A stretch of DNA of 9,575 bases, taken from positions 1-9,575 of the forward strand of contig JBQCDV010000074.1 of the NCBI GenBank assembly GCA_051960855.1, given 5' to 3'. The DNA is from JBQCDV01 sp051960855 (GTDB lineage Bacteria; Actinomycetota; Actinomycetes; JAJZTN01). The position numbers were made by a program, and so were the translations under genes. Below the pieces are notes generated by a model. That model searched no databases. It saw only the letters and a list, made by a program, of their open reading frames with translations, and was not told where the DNA came from. Below, one piece after another: positions 1 to 7,180 of this stretch; position 1 is the stretch's first letter; each line of letters begins with the position of its first letter.

Positions 1-1
1 T

Positions 2-40
2 ATCCCGAGTGCCGAGGAGCTGCTCGAGTCCGAGCCCTGA
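2..40 (+). CDS. Possible C-terminal tail of an upstream gene (partial)
   Basis: Reading frame 2 runs from the window edge to a TGA at 38-40 and encodes IPSAEELLESEP. This acidic, helical-looking peptide is a believable protein C-terminus. It would end 18 nt before the convergent stop codon of the folP2-like gene. Twelve codons are too few to identify a product. Frame 1 is also open until 49-51, so the frame choice rests only on the look of the peptide. Confidence 0.3.
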   Translation: MPSAEELLESEP

Positions 41-58
41 CCGACGCCTGAGCGGCCG

Positions 59-991
59 CTACTCCAGCGCTCGCACCGGACGCGCGGGCGGCCGGTCCCC
101 GCGGATCGCGGCGAGCATGTCGAGCGCATCGCGGGTCTCCCGCACGGCGTGCGCCCGGACGATCCGCACGCCGCGTTCGGCGCACCACACCGTCGCAGCG
201 AGGGTCCCGGCCAGCCGCTCGTCCAGCCCTCGCCCCAGCGTCTCGCCGACGAAGTCCTTGTTGGACAGGGCCACGAGGACCGGCCAGCCGGTTGCCACGA
301 GGGCGTCGATGCGCCGGGTGACAGCGAGGGAGTGCCACGTCGTCTTGCCGAAGTCGTGGGCCGGGTCGATCACGATGCCGTCCGCGCGCACGCCTATCCG
401 CCGGGCTCGCTCGGCCAGGGCGGTCACGGACGCGACGACGTCTGCAACGACGTCGTCGTACACCGGACGGTGGGGCGCGCTCCGGGGCACAGCGCCTCCG
501 GTGTGACTGCACAGCAGGCCCACCCCGTGCTCGGCGGCGGCCTCGGCCAGCTCCGGGTCGTGGCCGGACCAGGTGTCGTTGAGCAGGTCGGCACCGGCCG
601 CCGCGACCTCGCGCCCGACCGGAGCGCGCCAGGTGTCGACGGAGATGACCAGCTGGGGGTGCCGGGCGCGGACCTTCTCGACAAACGGCACGACCCGCCG
701 GCACTCCTCTGCGACGTCGACCGTCGCTCCCGGGCCGGCCTTGACCCCACCGATGTCGACGATGTCGGCCCCGTCAGCGACGGCTCGGTCCACCGCCGCC
801 AAGGCCGCGGACTCGGCGAAGGTCGCGCCCCGGTCGTAGAAGGAGTCGGGAGTGCGGTTGACGATCGCCATCACCGCGGTCTCGCCCGGCTCGAACGTCC
901 GGCCTCCCAACCGCAGGGAGCGCCCGAGGCTGCCTCGTTCTGGCGGTCGGGCTGGCGGTCGGGTGGCGCTTGCTCCGGCAGCCTCGGTCAC
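59..991 (-). CDS. folP2: FolP2-type dihydropteroate synthase homologue
   Basis: The 310-aa product is a pterin-binding TIM-barrel protein of the dihydropteroate synthase (DHPS) family. Family motifs are present in order: NRTPDSF (45-51), the second loop GGVKAGPG (81-88), SVDTW (117-121), LLND (136-139), DPAHDFGK (209-216), SNKDFVG (243-249) and RAH (279-281). The pterin-pocket Asn, Asp and Lys are kept. However, the loop that is usually GGESTRPG in true DHPS reads GGVKAGPG, and the usual SRK reads SNK. These changes are typical of the actinobacterial FolP2 paralogue, which in mycobacteria is reported to lack DHPS activity, so the real substrate is unknown. The start is GTG at 991. About 25 poorly conserved residues precede the first beta strand, and a TTG at 913 is a weaker alternative. 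The gene is divergent from the DivIVA-domain gene, whereas I recall its M. tuberculosis counterpart being co-directional. Confidence 0.88.
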   Translation of the reverse strand: MTEAAGASATRPPARPPERGSLGRSLRLGGRTFEPGETAVMAIVNRTPDSFYDRGATFAESAALAAVDRAVADGADIVDIGGVKAGPGATVDVAEECRRVVPFVEKVRARHPQLVISVDTWRAPVGREVAAAGADLLNDTWSGHDPELAEAAAEHGVGLLCSHTGGAVPRSAPHRPVYDDVVADVVASVTALAERARRIGVRADGIVIDPAHDFGKTTWHSLAVTRRIDALVATGWPVLVALSNKDFVGETLGRGLDERLAGTLAATVWCAERGVRIVRAHAVRETRDALDMLAAIRGDRPPARPVRALE

Positions 992-1001
992 GGTCCCTAG
1001 C

Positions 1002-1499
1002 GTGGCACGATCTGTACTCGTGTCCTTGCTCCTGCTGCTGCTCGCGGTCCTCGTGGTCGTCGCTATCGCTGTCGTCGCGGCCGGCTACGGCGATGGCCTG
1101 GCGGAGGTGACCCCCGACCACAACGGCGCGATCCTGCCCGAGCGAAGCATGCGGCGCGCCGACGTCGATGCCCTCCACCTCTCGCTGGCAGTTCGGGGCT
1201 ACCGGACCGACGAGGTCGACGACGTCCTGGACCGGCTGGCCCTCGAGCTCGAGGAGCGTGACCGGCGCATCGCTGACCTGGAGCAGCGGCTGCTCGAGTC
1301 GGCGCCCGCCGCCTCCGACGTCGAGACGCGGGAGCAGGGGAGCGACGCGGACGACGTTCGGGAATCTGGGGTCGCCGTCACCGCCGCCAGCCACGAGGCT
1401 GAGGCGATGCACGAAGCTGAGGCGATGCACGAGAGCGATCCGCACTCCGAGACCCGCCCGCACTCCGACGTCGTCGACGCGGCGAGGCACGAGAGCTGA
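1002..1499 (+). CDS. Membrane-anchored DivIVA-domain protein (Rv1209-like)
   Basis: The 165-aa product has three parts. An N-terminal hydrophobic helix (about 5-27, rich in Leu/Val/Ala) would anchor it in the membrane. A short linker leads to a DivIVA-type segment (about 52-99) with RADVDALHLSLAVRGYRTDEVDDVLDRL-like spacing: RGY at 65-67, EVD at 71-73, then a charged coiled coil. A disordered acidic, His-rich tail closes the protein. DivIVA-domain proteins in actinobacteria act at poles and septa in envelope growth; the role of this short version is unknown. The start is taken as GTG 1002, with GTG 1020 equally possible because it also leaves the whole helix. Longer starts would overlap the divergent folP2 gene. 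The stop shares its A with the next ATG (TGATG), so it is very likely translationally coupled to the SRPBCC gene. Confidence 0.8.
   Translation: MARSVLVSLLLLLLAVLVVVAIAVVAAGYGDGLAEVTPDHNGAILPERSMRRADVDALHLSLAVRGYRTDEVDDVLDRLALELEERDRRIADLEQRLLESAPAASDVETREQGSDADDVRESGVAVTAASHEAEAMHEAEAMHESDPHSETRPHSDVVDAARHES
1392..1433 (+). repeat. 18-bp in-frame tandem repeat in the DivIVA-domain gene tail
   Basis: Two 18-bp units (1392-1409 and 1410-1427) differ at one base (cacgag versus cacgaa at the start), and a third partial copy follows (1428-1433). Each full unit encodes HEAEAM. With the following HESDPHSETRPHSD it makes a tail rich in His, Glu and Asp. Confidence 0.9.
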
Positions 1500-1951
1500 T
1501 GCCCACTCTCACCGAGACCGTGGCCGTGACGGCTCCCGCGCAGGTCACCTGGGAAGCCGTGACCGACTGGCCGGCGCAGGGTGCGTGGATGCTCGGCACG
1601 ACCGTCTGGACGGTCGACCCCACTCCGGGAGTCGGGCAGCGCATCGAGGCGCTGACCGGGGTGCGGCGCCCCCGCCGTCTCGGCGTGCTCGACACGATGA
1701 CCGTGACCGAGTGGGACCCGCCGCGGCGCTGCGTGGTGCAGCACACCGGTCGCGTCGTGCGCGGGCTGGGCGTGCTCGAGGTCGACGACCTCGGCGACGG
1801 CCGGTCACTGCTGCGCTGGACTGAGGAGCTCGAGCTGCCGTTCGGCGCTGTGGGGCGGCTGCTGTGGCCGGTCGTGCGGCCGGCGTTTCGCCAGGGCGTG
1901 CAGGTCTCGCTGCAGCGCTTCGCCGGGTGGGTGGAGCGTGGCCGCCGCTGA
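1499..1951 (+). CDS. SRPBCC-fold (polyketide cyclase/START-like) protein
   Basis: The 150-aa product has the size and order of the SRPBCC ligand-binding fold. The opening strand is LTETVAVTAPAQVTWEAVTDW, where the 'VTAPAxxxWeavtDw' pattern is typical of the family. Then come GxxGVGQRIE-like turns (44-50), a central strand with VTEWDPPRRCVVQ (69-81), RWTEELELP (106-114), and a long C-terminal helix (about 117-147). The family binds hydrophobic ligands; no ligand or reaction can be assigned here. The ATG start shares one base with the stop of the DivIVA-domain gene, and its end overlaps the start of tag by 14 nt, so the three genes form one coupled unit. I do not recall this gene in the M. tuberculosis order, where Rv1209 and tagA sit side by side. 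Confidence 0.82.
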   Translation: MPTLTETVAVTAPAQVTWEAVTDWPAQGAWMLGTTVWTVDPTPGVGQRIEALTGVRRPRRLGVLDTMTVTEWDPPRRCVVQHTGRVVRGLGVLEVDDLGDGRSLLRWTEELELPFGAVGRLLWPVVRPAFRQGVQVSLQRFAGWVERGRR

Positions 1952-2600
1952 CGCAGCCGAGCAGTCCGCCGCTGACGAGTCGTCCTCCGGGCTCGTCGTC
2001 GGTGCCCATCGACGGTCGCCGGATCTCGTCGTCGGACCCGACGGTCTGCCGCGCTGCCCGTGGGGGGCCTCCGCGCCCGACTACGCCGCCTACCACGACC
2101 AGGAGTGGGGACAGCCGGTGCACGGCGACCAGGCGCTGTTCGAGCGTCTGGCCCTGGAAGGCTTCCAGTCCGGGCTGTCGTGGCTGACGATCCTGCGCAA
2201 GCGCGCGGCCTTCCGCCGCGCGTTCGCAGACTTCGACCCGCGTGTGGTGGCCGCCTTCGGCCCGAACGACGAAGCCCGGCTGCTCGCCGACGTCGGCATC
2301 GTGCGCAACCGCGCGAAGGTGCGAGCCACCATCGCCAACGCCCGGGCACTCGTCGCGCTGCAGGAGCGTGACGGCGACGGCGCCCTCGACACGCTGGTGT
2401 GGCGTCACCAGCCTCCACCCCGACCCCGCCCCTTCCGGCTATCGGAGGTGCCGGCGGTGACCCCGGAGTCCACGGCGCTGGCGAAGGCGCTCAAGCGGGA
2501 AGGCTTCGTCTTCGTGGGACCGACCACGGCCTATGCGGCCATGCAGGCGTGCGGGCTGGTCGATGACCACCTCTCCGGCTGCGTGGCCGGCACCGTCTGA
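1938..2600 (+). CDS. tag: DNA-3-methyladenine glycosylase I
   Basis: This 220-aa enzyme removes 3-methyladenine from alkylated DNA, starting base-excision repair in the cytoplasm. It aligns with E. coli Tag over nearly its whole length. The four zinc ligands of Tag (Cys4, His17, His175, Cys179) have counterparts Cys40 (RCPWG), His53 (YHDQEWG), His211 and Cys215 (DDHLSGC), with matching spacing. The base-recognition Glu in LEG(F)QSGLSW is Glu74. The KALKREGFVFVGPTTAYAAMQACGLV stretch near the end is a family hallmark. About 36 extra residues precede the core. GTG 1938 is the only in-frame start that keeps Cys40, and a GGAG lies just upstream with short spacing. It overlaps the SRPBCC gene by 14 nt. 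The 37-nt gap to the convergent hydratase gene shows no clear terminator hairpin. Confidence 0.95.
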   Translation: MAAADAAEQSAADESSSGLVVGAHRRSPDLVVGPDGLPRCPWGASAPDYAAYHDQEWGQPVHGDQALFERLALEGFQSGLSWLTILRKRAAFRRAFADFDPRVVAAFGPNDEARLLADVGIVRNRAKVRATIANARALVALQERDGDGALDTLVWRHQPPPRPRPFRLSEVPAVTPESTALAKALKREGFVFVGPTTAYAAMQACGLVDDHLSGCVAGTV

Positions 2601-2637
2601 CCCACTCGCGGGGCTCGACCGTCGTCAGGAAGCGTGG

Positions 2638-3492
2638 TCAGCGGCCGGTGAAGACGGGACGCTGCTTCGCCACAAACGCCGCGACCGCGTCCCGATGGTC
2701 CTGCGACGCCCCCGTCAGCCCCATCAGCTCGCCCTCCAGCGCCAGGGACTCCTCAGCAGAGTGCACGGACGCGTAGGCGAGTGCCTGCTTGATGCTGGCG
2801 TAGGCCAGCGTCGGTCCGGCGGCCAGCTGAGCAGCGAAAGCCTGTGCCCGGTCCAGCACCTCGTCGGCGGGCACGACCTCGGTGGCAAGGCCCAGCTCGA
2901 GGGCCTCGGCAGCGCCCACGGTGCGGGGCAGCATCAGCAGCTCGCGAGCCTTGGCCCAGCCCACGAGGCGGGGGAGGGTCCACGAAGCGCCGGTGTCGCA
3001 GGAGAGCGCGATGCCGGCGAAGGCGGTGTTGAAGCCTGCGGTGTCCGCGACGATCCGGAAGTCGCACGCGCAGGCGAGCGACGCACCCGCACCGGCAGCA
3101 ACGCCGTTCACGGCGGCCACGACGGGCTTGGGCATGGTGAGCAGGGCCAGGGCGGTCGGGGTGTAGTGGTCGGGCACGGTCGCCCAGATCTCCTCGAGGG
3201 GGTCCTCGGCGAGGCGCCGCACGTGCTCCTTGAGGTCCTGACCCACGCAGAACGCCCGGCCGCTGCCGGTCAGGACGACCGCACGGACGCTGTCGTCGGC
3301 CGCGACCTGCTGGAGGGCGTCGCGCAGCGCGACCTTGGTCGGGCCGTCGAGGGAGTTCATGGCGTCGGGGCGGGCCAGCCGGACCGTGGCGACGGCGCCG
3401 TCAGCGGAGCGCTCAACCTGCACGCCCGCTGCGTCGTTCGGGGAGGAGGTGTCATCCCCCGGAACGCCGTTGTCCGTGGTTGCTGCGGTCAT
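2638..3492 (-). CDS. Enoyl-CoA hydratase/isomerase, PaaG-like
   Basis: The 284-aa product is a crotonase-fold enzyme acting on acyl-CoA thioesters. Oxyanion-hole segments are FCVGQDL (81-87) and GVAAGAGAS (130-138). It resembles E. coli PaaG (1,2-epoxyphenylacetyl-CoA isomerase) through RPDAMNSLD, GRAFCVGQDL, NGVAAGAGASLA, CDTGASW (165-171, with Asp166 where PaaG has its catalytic Asp) and the ending PVFTGR, like PaaG's PQFTGK. Classic hydratase Glu residues are absent, which favours an isomerase-type reaction. The ATG at 3492 has a strong GGAGGA upstream and overlaps the paaX stop as ATGA, so the two are coupled. The first ~25 residues are poorly conserved. The substrate is inferred only from family and neighbour: phenylacetyl-CoA-derived epoxide/oxepin, or another enoyl-CoA. 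Confidence 0.9.
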   Translation of the reverse strand: MTAATTDNGVPGDDTSSPNDAAGVQVERSADGAVATVRLARPDAMNSLDGPTKVALRDALQQVAADDSVRAVVLTGSGRAFCVGQDLKEHVRRLAEDPLEEIWATVPDHYTPTALALLTMPKPVVAAVNGVAAGAGASLACACDFRIVADTAGFNTAFAGIALSCDTGASWTLPRLVGWAKARELLMLPRTVGAAEALELGLATEVVPADEVLDRAQAFAAQLAAGPTLAYASIKQALAYASVHSAEESLALEGELMGLTGASQDHRDAVAAFVAKQRPVFTGR

Positions 3493-4349
3493 GCCGGCTC
3501 CTCCAGTTCCTCGCCGGGGCGCAGCCCGGCCAGACAGCGGTCGACGAATCGGGACGCCGCTGGCAGCAGGCGAGCCGCCTCGGCGTCGAAATACTGCCGC
3601 GCCTCCCGGCCCGGCCACGACTCGGGCAGCAGCTCCAAGGGCAGGCCCGGATCGCGGAAGAGAAACTTGCGCCACTCGTGCAGCAGCCGGCTGCGCAGAG
3701 CGAACGCCTGCTCGTCGCCGCCCTCCGAGGCGCCGGATGCCGGGGTGTCTCTGACCGCGACGGCGGAAGCGCCGGGACTGGTACCAGTGAGCTCCCGGGC
3801 GTCGGCCAGCCACGAGCGGTAGGCGTCGCCGAGCTCGTCGAGGTCCCACGCCTGCGCCAGCAGGTCGGCGCTCGATCCCTCGAACGACGCGGTGAACGCG
3901 CGCACCTGCGCCGCCTCGGCCTCCACCACCTCGCGCAGCTCCGGCGACTCCCGCGGGGCCACCCAGGTGTCCTCCCCGAGCGGGGCGTAGCCGAGGAAGC
4001 CGAGCGCCTGCCGCAGCCGGGCCCTCGCCTGCCGGTCGTCGGGACGGCGGACATGCACCACGTGCCATCGCCCGTCCCACGGCGGGGGTGCGGAGTAGAT
4101 GCGCGCGGCGGCGTCGTCGAGGCGGCGTACGGCTCGAGGGGCCAGCGCGTAGGCCGGTCCCTCCGGCAGCCGGGCGCGCAGCAGCCAGCCCTGCCGGACC
4201 ATGCGGCTGATGGCCGTGCGCACCGCTGGCGCCGCGATGTCGAGCGGCGCGAGCAGCCGCACCAGCGCCGCCACCGGTGCCACCCCGCCGCGCGGGCGCA
4301 GGTGGTCGCCGTAGACGTCGAAGAGCGCAGCGCGGGCCTCCACGAGCAT
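3489..4349 (-). CDS. paaX: PaaX-family transcriptional repressor
   Basis: The 286-aa product has the three-part PaaX layout. An N-terminal winged helix-turn-helix (about 5-85) includes LFDVYGDHLRPRGG and the recognition region PAVRTAISRMVRQGWL (41-56). A central domain begins at WDGRWHVVHV (91-100) with LGFLGYAPLGEDTWVAPR. The C-terminal domain has LLHEWRKFLFRDPGLPLELLPESW (222-245). A Gly/Ser/Ala-rich insertion lies at about 188-211. PaaX in Proteobacteria represses phenylacetate catabolism and is released by phenylacetyl-CoA; the ligand here is not proven. ATG 4349 is chosen because conservation starts there and GGAGGA lies 5 nt upstream. It heads a two-gene unit with the PaaG-like enzyme and is divergent from DUF3117, so autoregulation from the shared 106-nt gap is likely. 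Confidence 0.9.
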   Translation of the reverse strand: MLVEARAALFDVYGDHLRPRGGVAPVAALVRLLAPLDIAAPAVRTAISRMVRQGWLLRARLPEGPAYALAPRAVRRLDDAAARIYSAPPPWDGRWHVVHVRRPDDRQARARLRQALGFLGYAPLGEDTWVAPRESPELREVVEAEAAQVRAFTASFEGSSADLLAQAWDLDELGDAYRSWLADARELTGTSPGASAVAVRDTPASGASEGGDEQAFALRSRLLHEWRKFLFRDPGLPLELLPESWPGREARQYFDAEAARLLPAASRFVDRCLAGLRPGEELEEPA

Positions 4350-4390
4350 CAGTGTCCTCCCCCCGGGGCGCGCCGTGCCGTTCTGGCGGT

Positions 4391-4419
4391 TTCTCTCGAT
4401 CCCGTCGGACAGGGATAAT
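4391..4419 (+). promoter_or_regulatory. Probable housekeeping-type promoter for DUF3117/aminopeptidase
   Basis: GATAAT at 4414-4419 differs from TATAAT by one base and stands out in this GC-rich DNA. A weak -35-like TTCTCT (4391-4396) lies 17 nt upstream. Transcription would begin near 4426, giving a leader of about 30 nt with AGGGAG 6 nt before the ATG at 4456. Confidence 0.5.
4399..4416. promoter_or_regulatory. Inverted repeat overlapping the -10 box (possible operator)
   Basis: ATCCC (4399-4403) and GGGAT (4412-4416) are perfect inverted arms separated by 8 nt. The right arm overlaps the GATAAT box. The position in the paaX/DUF3117 divergent gap makes it a candidate repressor site. Five-base arms can arise by chance, and no match to a known PaaX operator is claimed. 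Confidence 0.22.
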
Positions 4420-4455
4420 GGGCAGGTCAGCACGTCAGCCCCGAAGGGAGCTCGC

Positions 4456-4623
4456 ATGGCGGCCATGAAGCCGCGGACCGGTGACGGCCCGCTCGAGGTC
4501 ACCAAGGAGGGACGCGGCATCGTCATGCGCGTTCCGCTGGAGGGTGGCGGGCGCCTGGTCGTCGAGCTCTCCGCCGACGAGGCCAAGGCCCTCGGGGACG
4601 CGCTGACGACCACCGTCAGCTGA
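4456..4623 (+). CDS. DUF3117 small conserved protein (Rv1211-like)
   Basis: This 55-aa protein begins MAAMKPRTGDGPLEVTKEGRG and continues with VMRVPLEGGGRLVVELSADEAKALGDAL. It belongs to the highly conserved actinobacterial DUF3117 family, which has no established function. It has no signal peptide or membrane helix, and the sequence suggests a small beta-rich cytoplasmic protein with a C-terminal helix. ATG 4456 is supported by AGGGAG 6 nt upstream and by conservation from the first residue. The next gene starts 1 nt after the TGA, so both are probably on one transcript. In M. tuberculosis the homologue directly follows tagA; here the PaaX/PaaG-like pair separates them. Confidence 0.93.
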   Translation: MAAMKPRTGDGPLEVTKEGRGIVMRVPLEGGGRLVVELSADEAKALGDALTTTVS

Positions 4624-4624
4624 C

Positions 4625-6406
<1,782 letters not shown>

Positions 6407-6410
6407 CAAT

Positions 6411-6432
6411 GTGCGCGGCTGAGGGCCTGCAC
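6411..6432. terminator. Weak hairpin between convergent genes
   Basis: In the 28-nt gap between the aminopeptidase stop and the O-methyltransferase stop, GTGC (6411-6414) can pair with GCAC (6429-6432), and an inner GGC pairs with GCC. The stem is short, interrupted and lacks a U-tract. The position suits a bidirectional terminator, but the structure is weak. Confidence 0.2.
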
Positions 6433-6434
6433 GG

Positions 6435-7067
6435 CTAGCGCTTGACCGCCACCAACAGCCCGTTGCCGACCGGGAGCAGCGCCGACACCAGCTCGGTCTC
6501 CTCCCGCAGGTTGCGGACCAGCCCGCGGATCGCGGTCGTGGTCTCATCCCGCTGGGCAGCGTCGGGGACCTTGTTGTGCCAGAGCGCGTCGTCGAAGGCG
6601 ACGACGCCGCCGCGACGGAGCAGGCGGAGCGCCTGCTCCAGGTAGTCGGAGTACTCGCTCTTGTCGCCGTCGCAGAAGACGAGGTCGTAGCCACCGTCGG
6701 TCAGGCGTGGCAGCACGTCGAGGGCGGCACCGGTGATGATGCGGACCCGGTTGGCGGCGTGACCGGCCTCCGTGAAGGCCTGGCGAGCGGCCCGCTGGTG
6801 CTCCGGCTCGATGTCAACCGTGGTGAGGACGCCTTCGCGGGTCATCCCCGCCAGCAGCGCCAGCCCGGACACCCCCGTGCCCGTGCCGATCTCGACCACG
6901 GCGCGAGCCTGCACGGCGGCGGCCAGCACTCGGAGGGCGGCGGCTGCTCCGGGAAGCAGTGGGACGCAACCGATCTCCTCGGCTCGCTGCCGGGCAGCGG
7001 TCGTGACCGCGTCCTCGGGCAGGTACGACTCTGCGTAGTCCCAGCTGGTCTCGGTGAGGGCGCTCAG
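6435..7067 (-). CDS. COMT-type SAM-dependent O-methyltransferase (Rv1220c-like), CTG start
   Basis: The 210-aa product belongs to the class I cation-dependent O-methyltransferase family. The SAM loop VVEIGTGTG is at 57-65, ribose-binding Glu87 in TTVDIEPEH, metal-binding Asp133 in VFCDGDKSEY, and a second acidic site at Asp159/160 in FDDALW. The cap SWDYAESYLPEDAVTTAARQRAEEIG (8-33) matches Rv1220c-type proteins, so the gene must begin upstream of the first in-frame GTG (6929), which would cut into the fold. Upstream of that GTG no ATG, GTG or TTG occurs in frame before the stop at 7131-7133. CTG 7065-7067 has a perfect AAGGAG 6 nt upstream and gives MSALTETSW, the expected N-terminus. The methyl acceptor is unknown. 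It is divergent from sigE, the same arrangement as in mycobacteria. Confidence 0.87.
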   Translation of the reverse strand: MSALTETSWDYAESYLPEDAVTTAARQRAEEIGCVPLLPGAAAALRVLAAAVQARAVVEIGTGTGVSGLALLAGMTREGVLTTVDIEPEHQRAARQAFTEAGHAANRVRIITGAALDVLPRLTDGGYDLVFCDGDKSEYSDYLEQALRLLRRGGVVAFDDALWHNKVPDAAQRDETTTAIRGLVRNLREETELVSALLPVGNGLLVAVKR

Positions 7068-7073
7068 GGCCGT

Positions 7074-7079
7074 CTCCTT
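7074..7079 (-). promoter_or_regulatory. Shine-Dalgarno that fixes the CTG start
   Basis: On the minus strand AAGGAG is followed by ACGGCC and then CTG (7067-7065). This is the ideal motif at near-ideal 6-nt spacing, and no ordinary start codon lies nearby in the open frame. Confidence 0.75.
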
Positions 7080-7095
7080 TGTCGTCGCTGTCAGC

Positions 7096-7125
7096 TGCGT
7101 CTGCGTCTGCGTGTGCGTGTGCGTG
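7096..7125. repeat. Hexanucleotide microsatellite in the omt/sigE gap
   Basis: Five hexamers in a row: TGCGTC twice, then TGCGTG three times (read on the plus strand). A degenerate sixth unit, TGCCGT, follows. The array lies between the methyltransferase ribosome-binding site and the sigE promoter. Translated on the plus strand it would give a (Cys-Val)n string, which is not a plausible protein. Confidence 0.9.
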
Positions 7126-7132
7126 TGCCGTC

Positions 7133-7138
7133 AGCCTA
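7133..7138 (-). promoter_or_regulatory. Possible -10 box for the O-methyltransferase
   Basis: TAGGCT on the minus strand fits the actinobacterial TANNNT pattern, about 66 nt upstream of the CTG start. No convincing -35 is seen. If real, the hexamer repeat would sit at the very start of the transcript. Confidence 0.28.
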
Positions 7139-7153
7139 GCCAGCCTCGTCACG

Positions 7154-7180
7154 GGAACCGACTGAACACGGCGGCCGTTG
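7154..7180 (+). promoter_or_regulatory. ECF sigma-type promoter upstream of sigE
   Basis: GGAACC (7154-7159) is followed after 16 nt by CGTTG (7176-7180). This matches the GGAAC ... GTT promoter class used by mycobacterial SigE/SigH and streptomycete SigR type factors, with GGAAC and GTT 18 nt apart. Transcription would start near 7187, leaving about 60 nt before the sigE ATG. It suggests autoregulation or control by a sister ECF factor. Confidence 0.6.

Noticed and set aside
51..60. 10-bp palindrome AGCGGCCGCT between convergent genes
   Set aside because: It is too short and has no U-tract. Such GC palindromes are frequent by chance here, so it is not called as a terminator.
149..1000. 283-codon forward frame opposite folP2
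   Set aside because: It is antisense to a clear folP2 gene, with no recognisable motifs.
3493..4080. Long N-terminal extension of the PaaG-like gene (open frame to 4080 on the minus strand)
   Set aside because: It is the shadow of paaX in another frame, rich in Arg/Gly/Ala. The ATG at 3492 has a strong ribosome-binding site and gives the normal family length.
6435..6929. O-methyltransferase starting at GTG 6929
   Set aside because: It would lose the conserved cap and begin only about 12 residues before the SAM-binding loop. No good ribosome-binding site precedes it, and coding sequence continues upstream.
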